Shown: positions 36,682 through 43,726 of the stretch, piece after piece
How positions within the stretch are numbered: the first letter of the stretch is position 1
Layout: the number at the start of each line of letters is the position of its first letter
From: Lachnospiraceae bacterium
GTDB taxonomy: Bacteria; Bacillota; Clostridia; Lachnospirales; Lachnospiraceae
Reading direction: 5' to 3'
Length of the DNA stretch: 64,000 nucleotides
Assembly: GCA_024403275.1 (NCBI GenBank)
Contig: JAKSSD010000003.1
Span: forward strand, 98,894 to 162,893
Position numbers and translations under genes: made by a program
The notes under the pieces: model-generated
What the model was told of the DNA's origin: nothing
Database searches by the model: none
Seen by the model: only the letters and a program-made list of their open reading frames with translations

Positions 36682-36740
36682 GATGGTGATAAATGATGAG
36701 ACACTTTTAAGATATGGCTATTCTTTTTCCTATGCGAATG

Positions 36741-36749
36741 TGGTAAAAT
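36741..36749 (+). promoter_or_regulatory. Possible dnaE promoter
   Basis: TGGTAAAAT fits an extended -10 element, 25 bases before the dnaE ATG. No convincing -35 was seen. Confidence 0.4.
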
Positions 36750-36773
36750 ATTAAATTAGGAAAGAGGCGAATT

Positions 36774-39700
36774 ATGGCATTTACTCATTTACATGTTCAT
36801 ACAGAATATAGTCTTCTGGATGGATCAAACAAAGTAAAAGAATATGTTAAAAGAGTTAAAGAACTGGGCATGACTCACGCTGCAATTACAGATCATGGAA
36901 CTATGTATGGATGTATTGCATTTTATGAGGAGGCTAAGAAACAGGGAATCACTCCGATTATCGGATGTGAGGTTTATGTGGCACCTGGTTCAAGATTCAG
37001 CAGAGAAGCAGGTGAGAATAAATATTATCACCTTGTTTTGCTTGCAGAAAATAATGAAGGTTATCAAAACCTCATTAAGCTTGTTTCCCTTGGATTTAAG
37101 GATGGTTATTATTACAAGCCAAGAGTTGATAAGGAAATTCTTCGTAAGTACCACGAAGGCCTTATCTGCCTTTCAGCCTGCCTTCAGGGAGAAGTGGCTG
37201 TTAATCTGACTCTCGGCCTGTATGAAGAAGCTAAAAAGGTTGCTCTTGAATATATGGATATTTTTGGGAAGGATAATTATTTCCTTGAAATCCAGGATCA
37301 CGGAATTGATCTTCAAAAGCAAATCAACCCTGATATTTACAGACTTGGAAAAGAAATTGGTGTGCCAGTAGTGGCTACTAATGACGTTCATTATACATAT
37401 GCTGATGATGCTGATGCGCATGATTTACTGCTCTGTATTCAGACAGGTAAAATCGTAACTGATACAGATAGAATGAAATATGATGGTGGTCAGTATTACG
37501 TTAAGAGTGAAGAGGAAATGAAGGAACTCTTCCCTTACGCAATTGAAGCAGTAGAGAATACAATGTTGGTTGCAAACAGATGTAATGTTGACCTTGACGG
37601 AAAGGAACCAAAGCTTCCACATTTCGAGGTACCTGAAGGATTTACATCTGAAAGCTATTTGAGATATCTTTGCGAGGAAGGCCTTAAAAAGAGATATCCG
37701 GTTATTACAGATGAAGCTAAGGAAAGACTTGATTACGAGCTTAGCGTTATCATAAAAATGGGTTTTGTAGACTATTTCCTGATAGTAATGGACTTCATTG
37801 CCTATGCAAAAGATCACGGTATATCGGTAGGACCAGGACGAGGCTCTGGTGCGGGAAGTATCGTTGCATACTGCCTTAGAATTACCAATATTGATCCTTT
37901 GAAATACAGTCTTATTTTTGAAAGATTTCTGAATCCTGAACGTGTAACAATGCCCGATATTGATATTGATTTCGGTGATGAAAGACGTCAGGAAGTAATT
38001 GATTATGTAATAGATAAATATGGTGCTGAAAAGGTATCGAGAATTATTACTTTCGGTACACTTAAGGCTAAGGGTGTTGTAAGAGACGTAGCCAGAGTTT
38101 TGGGACTACCATATGAGATTGGTGATAGAATTTCAAAGGCAATTCCTAATAGAATTAATGATGAAGAAGTTAATCTTAAGAATGCTTTGAGAGTAAGCCC
38201 AGAGCTTCAGAATATGTATGCAAATGATCCAGACGTCAAAAAGGTAATCGATATGTCCTTTAAACTGGAGCATTTACCAAGACATTCTTCAGTACATCCT
38301 GCAGGTGTTCTTATTGCACCAAGAGAGGTTGAAGCTTTCGTTCCATTGTGTAAGGGCGCAGATGATGTTTTAGTTACTCAGTATGAAGCGCCTACTCTTG
38401 AAGCCAAAGGATTGCTTAAGATGGATTTCCTTAGCTTGAGAACTCTGACAGTGCTTGAAAAAGCCTGCCGCAATGTGAAGCTTTCGAGAGGCATAGATAT
38501 TAACCTTGAAGAAATAGATATGGAAGATCCAAAGGTTTATGAATACATCGGTACAGGTAATACCGAGGGTATATTCCAGCTAGAATCTGGCGGAATGCGT
38601 AATTTCATGAAAAAGCTTAAACCTAAGAATCTTGAAAACGTTATGGCCGGAATTGCTCTTTATCGTCCTGGCCCTATGCAGTTTATTGATAACTACATAA
38701 GATGTAAGGAAAATCCTGAAGATGTAGTTTATGCATGCAAAGAACTCAAACCAATTCTTGAAAGTACATACGGATGTATTGTTTATCAGGAACAGGTTAT
38801 GCAGATAGTTAGAGACCTTGGTGGCTTCTCAATGGGTGGAAGTGATAAGGTTCGAAAAATCATGTCCAAGAAAAAAGCTGACGAGATGGAAGCTCAGGGC
38901 AAGATGTTTATCTATGGTGATGAGAGCAAAGGCATTGAAGGATGTATCAAAAAAGGCATCGATGAGAAGGTCGCCAAGCAGATTTTCAAAGAGATGGAAA
39001 ATTTCGCGTCCTATGCATTTAACAAATCACACTCTGCGGTATATGCAGTAGTTTCATATCAGACAGCATATATGAAATATTACTATCCAGTAGAGTATAT
39101 GGCGGCACTTATTACCTGCTTTATTGATAACTCAGCAAAGGCAGCAGAATACATTAGTGTAGCCAGAGAAATGGGAATTCAGGTATTGCCTCCTGATATC
39201 AATGAAGGAATGGCAGACTTTACTGTTAAGGATAACAAGCTTTTGTATTCATTAATGGCTATAAAAAATGTCGGCGGACCTGTTATTGAAAGAATTGTTG
39301 CTGAGAGAGAAGAGAATGGCAGATTTGAAGATATTTCAGATTTTATCAGACGATTAGGCGGCAAGGAAGTTAATAAGAGAGCAGTAGAAAACTTCATAAA
39401 GGCTGGTGCCTTCGACAGTTTAGGTGGCAACAGACGCCAGTATATGCAGGTTTACGAACAGATGATTGATGATGTTGTTGCTGAGAAAAAGAAAGCGGAC
39501 AGTGATCAGCTGACAATCTTTGATATGATGCCTGCAGAAGAGAAAAAATCGATGACAAGAAAGCTTCCTCCAGTTGAAGAATATGAAAAAGAAATGATTC
39601 TTCAGATGGAAAAGGAAGTGCTTGGAATATATATTTCAGGACATCCTTTGGATGATGTTAAGGATACCTGGAAGAAAAATGTCAGTGCTACTGCATTTGA

Positions 39701-40226
39701 TTTCTCATATCAGGAAGACCAGGAAGGCTCAGTTGTTCAGGATAAGCAGCAGGTTAAGGTTGGCGGTATAATTGCAAGCATCAATCAGAGACTTACTAAG
39801 AAGAAAGAGACAATGGCTATTCTTGAATTGGAAGATTTGACAGGCTCTATTGAAGTAATGGTTTTCCCTAAGGCTTTTGAGAGAATGAAACATTTGATAA
39901 AGCCAGACAGCTTAGTATTTATATCAGGACACGTTACAACAGAGGATGAAGCAGATTCAAAACTCATTGCTGAAGATATAATATCATTTGAAGATATGCC
40001 TAAGACATTATGGCTCAAATTCGATGATATGGAAGTTTATGAGAAGCAATATAAGGCGGTTGAGGAGTTGCTTAAGTCACATAAAGGTGTTGACAGTGTC
40101 AAGATTCGTGTGATAAAAGAAGATAAATTAAGAGTATTACCTAAATACATGAATGTATATGCGGACGAAGAACTGGTAATTCAGATAGAACAGATTCTCG
40201 GAAAAGGATGCGCGGTCATAAGATAG
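36774..40226 (+). CDS. dnaE: DNA polymerase III alpha subunit, DnaE type
   Basis: A 1150-residue C-family replicative polymerase. The N-terminal PHP domain begins THLHVHTEYSLLDG and ITDHGTMYG. The polymerase core contains GPGRGSGAGS and the catalytic PDIDIDFGDERR (around 395-406), and a further acidic site follows in the palm. Helix-hairpin-helix and OB-fold segments occupy the C-terminal third (VKVGGIIASINQRLTKKKETMA). It lacks the inserted exonuclease that marks PolC. GGAAAGAGG precedes the ATG. It heads a run with pfkA, trmH and proC. Confidence 0.95.
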   Translation: MAFTHLHVHTEYSLLDGSNKVKEYVKRVKELGMTHAAITDHGTMYGCIAFYEEAKKQGITPIIGCEVYVAPGSRFSREAGENKYYHLVLLAENNEGYQNLIKLVSLGFKDGYYYKPRVDKEILRKYHEGLICLSACLQGEVAVNLTLGLYEEAKKVALEYMDIFGKDNYFLEIQDHGIDLQKQINPDIYRLGKEIGVPVVATNDVHYTYADDADAHDLLLCIQTGKIVTDTDRMKYDGGQYYVKSEEEMKELFPYAIEAVENTMLVANRCNVDLDGKEPKLPHFEVPEGFTSESYLRYLCEEGLKKRYPVITDEAKERLDYELSVIIKMGFVDYFLIVMDFIAYAKDHGISVGPGRGSGAGSIVAYCLRITNIDPLKYSLIFERFLNPERVTMPDIDIDFGDERRQEVIDYVIDKYGAEKVSRIITFGTLKAKGVVRDVARVLGLPYEIGDRISKAIPNRINDEEVNLKNALRVSPELQNMYANDPDVKKVIDMSFKLEHLPRHSSVHPAGVLIAPREVEAFVPLCKGADDVLVTQYEAPTLEAKGLLKMDFLSLRTLTVLEKACRNVKLSRGIDINLEEIDMEDPKVYEYIGTGNTEGIFQLESGGMRNFMKKLKPKNLENVMAGIALYRPGPMQFIDNYIRCKENPEDVVYACKELKPILESTYGCIVYQEQVMQIVRDLGGFSMGGSDKVRKIMSKKKADEMEAQGKMFIYGDESKGIEGCIKKGIDEKVAKQIFKEMENFASYAFNKSHSAVYAVVSYQTAYMKYYYPVEYMAALITCFIDNSAKAAEYISVAREMGIQVLPPDINEGMADFTVKDNKLLYSLMAIKNVGGPVIERIVAEREENGRFEDISDFIRRLGGKEVNKRAVENFIKAGAFDSLGGNRRQYMQVYEQMIDDVVAEKKKADSDQLTIFDMMPAEEKKSMTRKLPPVEEYEKEMILQMEKEVLGIYISGHPLDDVKDTWKKNVSATAFDFSYQEDQEGSVVQDKQQVKVGGIIASINQRLTKKKETMAILELEDLTGSIEVMVFPKAFERMKHLIKPDSLVFISGHVTTEDEADSKLIAEDIISFEDMPKTLWLKFDDMEVYEKQYKAVEELLKSHKGVDSVKIRVIKEDKLRVLPKYMNVYADEELVIQIEQILGKGCAVIR

Positions 40227-40250
40227 TGATTGCAAAGGAGGATAGAAGAT

Positions 40251-41225
40251 ATGGCAGAACAGATTAAAACAATCGGTGTATTAACTAGTGGTGGAGATGC
40301 CCCAGGTATGAATGCTGCTATCAGAGCGGTTGTAAGAACAGGACTTCAAAAAGGTGTTGAAGTTAAGGGTATTAAGAGAGGATATGCAGGCCTTCTTGCT
40401 GAAGAAATCATTGATCTTAACAGAAACAGCGTATCAGAAATCATCGATAAGGGTGGTACTATTCTTGGTACTGCAAGATGTATGGAATTTGTAACTGAAG
40501 AAGGACAGAAAAAAGGTGCTGAGGTTTGTAGAAAATTCGGCATCGATGGAATCGTTGTAATTGGTGGTGACGGTTCATACAGAGGTGCTCAGGCTCTTTC
40601 AAAACAGGGAATTAATACTATAGGTATCCCAGGAACTATCGACCTTGATATCGCCTGCACAGATTACACAATCGGATTTGATACAGCTATTAATACAGCT
40701 ATGGAAGCTATTGATAAAGTTAGAGATACTTCTTCTTCACATGAACGCTGCAGTATTATCGAGGTTATGGGTAGAAATGCCGGATATATTGCTCTCTGGT
40801 GTGGTGTTGCCAATGGTGCAGAAGATATTCTTCTTCCGGAAAACTATGATTACAATGAGCAGACAATCATTAACAATATCATTCAGAATCGTAAGAGAGG
40901 CAAGAAGCATCACATTATTATCAATGCTGAAGGTATTGGTCATTCAACAAGTATGGCAAGAAGAATCGAAGCTGCTACAGGTATTGAAACAAGAGCAACA
41001 ATATTAGGTTACATGCAGCGTGGTGGTTCTCCAACTTGTAAGGATAGATTCTATGCTTCAATTATGGGTTCTTATGCTGCCGATATTCTTTGCCAGGGTA
41101 AGACAAACAGAGTAGTTGCATATTCACATGGTGAATTCGTTGATTATGATATCGATGAAGCACTCGCTATGAAAAAGGGTATTCCAGAATACGAATATGA
41201 AGTAAGTAAGATTCTTTCAAAATAG
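40251..41225 (+). CDS. pfkA: ATP-dependent 6-phosphofructokinase
   Basis: A 324-residue glycolytic enzyme phosphorylating fructose-6-phosphate. LTSGGDAPGMNAAIR is the N-terminal nucleotide motif. VVIGGDGSYRGA has Gly after GGD, which marks ATP rather than pyrophosphate use. The catalytic segment reads PGTIDLDIACTDYTIGFDTA, so the usual Asn of TIDND is Leu, while both Asp residues remain. VMGRNAGYIAL binds substrate. A start at 40230 would precede the AAAGGAGG site; the ATG at 40251 follows it by 9 bases. The dnaE-pfkA order recurs in clostridia. Confidence 0.94.
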   Translation: MAEQIKTIGVLTSGGDAPGMNAAIRAVVRTGLQKGVEVKGIKRGYAGLLAEEIIDLNRNSVSEIIDKGGTILGTARCMEFVTEEGQKKGAEVCRKFGIDGIVVIGGDGSYRGAQALSKQGINTIGIPGTIDLDIACTDYTIGFDTAINTAMEAIDKVRDTSSSHERCSIIEVMGRNAGYIALWCGVANGAEDILLPENYDYNEQTIINNIIQNRKRGKKHHIIINAEGIGHSTSMARRIEAATGIETRATILGYMQRGGSPTCKDRFYASIMGSYAADILCQGKTNRVVAYSHGEFVDYDIDEALAMKKGIPEYEYEVSKILSK

Positions 41226-41234
41226 GGGTAGATA

Positions 41235-42017
41235 ATGATTACATCTGCAACAAATGGAAGAATTAAATATATTCAGACTCTTATGGAAAAGAGCAAATTC
41301 AGACGCAAGGAAAAGAAATTCGTAGCTGAAGGAATCAAAATGTTTATGGAAGCGACAGCTGATATGATTTCTGAAGTTTATGTAATGGAAAGCGCCAAAG
41401 ACTCTTTCGAAAAAGAAGTCAGACAGAAATTAGGTCTTATTCCTTACGAAGTAGTAACGGATTCTGTCTATAAGAAGATGACAGATACAGTTACGCCTCA
41501 GGGAATTATGACTGTTCTCAAGATGAAAGAAAACACAGTGGAAGATATTATTTCTAAAGAAAATCCATTGCTTGTAATGCTTGAGAATATTCAGGATCCA
41601 GGAAATTTAGGCACTATTTTAAGAACTGCTGAGGGCGCAGGTGTGGCTGGAATTATTATGAGCCGTGACTGTGTGGATATTTATAATCCAAAGGTTATCA
41701 GATCTACAATGGGAAGCATTTACAGAATGAAATTCGTATATGTGGATGATTTGACTGAGACTATGAAGCAGGTTAAGGATAAGGGCATAAATATCTATGC
41801 CTGTGCATTGGATGCTAATAGTAAAGAGTATGATGAATATGATTATACAAAATCAACAGCGATACTTATTGGTAACGAAGGTAACGGACTTAAAGGAGAA
41901 ACTGTAAAGGCAGCAGGCAATGTTTGTTACATACCGATGAGTGGCAGGGTTGAGAGCCTTAATGCATCAGTAGCTTGTGCGGTTATGATGTATGAAGCAA
42001 AAAGACAGCGTAAATAG
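41235..42017 (+). CDS. TrmH/SpoU-family RNA 2'-O-methyltransferase
   Basis: A 260-residue SPOUT methyltransferase using S-adenosylmethionine. Residues 1-90 form the substrate-binding domain (KFRRKEKKFVAEGIKMFMEA). The catalytic domain carries motif 1 (LENIQDPGNLGTILRTAEGAG), motif 2 (ILIGNEGNGL) and motif 3 (IPMSGRVESLNASVACAVMMYE), together the trefoil-knot SAM site. The target nucleotide in rRNA or tRNA cannot be read from sequence. It lies 9 bases after pfkA. Confidence 0.9.
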   Translation: MITSATNGRIKYIQTLMEKSKFRRKEKKFVAEGIKMFMEATADMISEVYVMESAKDSFEKEVRQKLGLIPYEVVTDSVYKKMTDTVTPQGIMTVLKMKENTVEDIISKENPLLVMLENIQDPGNLGTILRTAEGAGVAGIIMSRDCVDIYNPKVIRSTMGSIYRMKFVYVDDLTETMKQVKDKGINIYACALDANSKEYDEYDYTKSTAILIGNEGNGLKGETVKAAGNVCYIPMSGRVESLNASVACAVMMYEAKRQRK

Positions 42018-42027
42018 GAGAGATATC

Positions 42028-42822
42028 ATGAAACTTGGTATAATTGGCCTTGGTAATATGGGTGGAGCAATCCTTGGAGGAATTATCGAAAAAGGTATTG
42101 CTAAAAATTATGAGATTGTCGGATATGATATTAATGAGTCATTAAGAAATAAGATTAAAGAAAAATACTCAATCAATATTGCATCTGGAAATGAAGAAGT
42201 TATTGAAAATGCAACAGCTGTTATTCTTGCGGTAAAACCACAGTTTATGGCTGATATGCTCGATGGAATCAAGGATAAATGGAATTCAGATACAGTTATT
42301 ATTTCAATAGCTGCTGGAAAGACAATTGAATGGCTTTCAGTGCACCTTGGTTCAGATAAAAAGATTGTAAGATGTATGCCTAATACACCAGCTCTTATTG
42401 GAGAGGGATGTACAGGTATGTGTGTGAATGAAAATGTTACAAGCGATGATCTTGAATATGCTATGAGACTTCTTGGCGCATGTGGAAAGGTTATTGATGT
42501 TACAGAGAAGCAGATGGATGCTGTAGTAGGAATTAGCGGTAGCTCTCCGGCATACGTATTTATGTTTATCGAAGCAATGGCTGATGCAGGTGTGGCAGCA
42601 GGACTTACAAGAGATAAAGCTTATGAGTTTGCTGCAAGTGCAGTAAAGGGAAGTGCAGCATTAATGCTTGAAACTAAAAAGCACCCGGGTGAACTTAAGG
42701 ATATGGTTTGTTCACCAGCGGGCACTACAATTGCTGCAGTTCAGACTCTTGAACAGGGCGGTTTCAGAGGCCTTGTTATGGATGCTGTAGAGTCATGCGT
42801 TGAAAGAAACAGACAGTTATAA
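42028..42822 (+). CDS. proC: Pyrroline-5-carboxylate reductase
   Basis: A 264-residue NAD(P)H-dependent reductase that makes proline from pyrroline-5-carboxylate. The N-terminal MKLGIIGLGNMGGAI is the dinucleotide-binding motif. RCMPNTPALIGEG and SGSSPAYVFMFIEAMADAG followed by HPGELKDMVCSPAGTTIA are the ProC signature. A frame open from 41992 lies inside trmH; the ATG at 42028 with AGGAGAG upstream gives the correct N-terminus. It ends with no gap against convergent truA. Confidence 0.95.
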   Translation: MKLGIIGLGNMGGAILGGIIEKGIAKNYEIVGYDINESLRNKIKEKYSINIASGNEEVIENATAVILAVKPQFMADMLDGIKDKWNSDTVIISIAAGKTIEWLSVHLGSDKKIVRCMPNTPALIGEGCTGMCVNENVTSDDLEYAMRLLGACGKVIDVTEKQMDAVVGISGSSPAYVFMFIEAMADAGVAAGLTRDKAYEFAASAVKGSAALMLETKKHPGELKDMVCSPAGTTIAAVQTLEQGGFRGLVMDAVESCVERNRQL

Positions 42823-43563
42823 TCAATAGTCAACTTTAATAAGACAAAGACCATGGGCGGGGGCAGTAGCTCCCGCTTTTGCACGTTCTTTGGCATTAAT
42901 TAAATCGGTCATGGACTCAGCGCTTCTTGTACCTTCACCAACCTCTAAAAGAGTACCAGTGAGAATTCTTACCATGTGCTGTAGGAAACCTGTTCCATGA
43001 TATGTAAATGTGATAAAATCTCCGTTTTTCTCAATAAGAATTGAATCCACGAGTCTGACCGTGGATTTTTTGAATTTAGGATTTGAACAAAATGATTTGA
43101 AATCATGTTCTCCGATTAGCAGGGAGGCAGCCTTTTGCATTTCCTTAATATCTGGTTTGAAGTCGAGTGCGTAAACATATTTACGGTTGAAAACAGGCTT
43201 GGTATCTCCGACGTAACATGTGTATCGGTAGGTTTTGCCAGTTGCGTTGTAACGTGAATGGAATCTTGGAGAAGCAATCACGCAGGAGTCAACACAGATA
43301 TTGTCAGGGAGAAAGCGATTCATATAATCGCGAACTACCTTAGGGTCGTCTTCGCAGTCGAGGTGCGCATTGCATACGTAGCCTTTTGCTGACACACCAG
43401 CATCTGTTCTTCCACAGCCGATAACCTCTACATTTTTGTCAGTCATTTTGGATAAAACAGCCTCGAGTTTTCCCTGAATTGTAAGGTCTGTATTAGGCTG
43501 ATGTTCCCATCCAAAAAATCGGGAACCATCATAAGTAAGAGTGAATTTATAATTATTGCTCAT
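42823..43563 (-). CDS. truA: tRNA pseudouridine(38-40) synthase
   Basis: A 246-residue TruA-type enzyme modifying the tRNA anticodon arm. FTLTYDGSRFFGWEHQP opens the first domain, and CGRTDAGVSAKGYVCN carries the catalytic Asp. RYTCYVGDTKPVFNRKYVY and HGTGFLQHMVRILTGTLLEVGEG are further family segments. The frame extends to 43665, but the ATG at 43563 with GGAGG upstream gives the family N-terminus. It is the only gene on this strand between 10 kb and 58.5 kb. Confidence 0.94.
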   Translation of the reverse strand: MSNNYKFTLTYDGSRFFGWEHQPNTDLTIQGKLEAVLSKMTDKNVEVIGCGRTDAGVSAKGYVCNAHLDCEDDPKVVRDYMNRFLPDNICVDSCVIASPRFHSRYNATGKTYRYTCYVGDTKPVFNRKYVYALDFKPDIKEMQKAASLLIGEHDFKSFCSNPKFKKSTVRLVDSILIEKNGDFITFTYHGTGFLQHMVRILTGTLLEVGEGTRSAESMTDLINAKERAKAGATAPAHGLCLIKVDY

Positions 43564-43597
43564 AAAGCCTCCATATTGTTTGATTCGTAACATTAGA

Positions 43598-43627
43598 ATT
43601 ATACTTTGATATGGGCATTTTTGGCAA
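43598..43627 (-). promoter_or_regulatory. Probable truA promoter
   Basis: On the minus strand TTGCCA (43627-43622), an 18-base spacer and TATAAT (43603-43598) precede the truA start by 34 bases. Confidence 0.55.
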
Positions 43628-43658
43628 GTTCCAAGGGGCTCGAAAAGGGCTATTTTTC

Positions 43659-43687
43659 TTGACATTGACAGGGGGAAAATATATGAT
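43659..43687 (+). promoter_or_regulatory. Promoter of the rubredoxin-like gene
   Basis: A perfect TTGACA (43659-43664), a 17-base spacer and TATGAT (43682-43687) precede the start by about 40 bases. A second TTGACA directly abuts the first, at 43665. Confidence 0.75.
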
Positions 43688-43726
43688 AAAAGAGATAAGC
43701 GTTTGCATGGGGGAGGACATTTATAT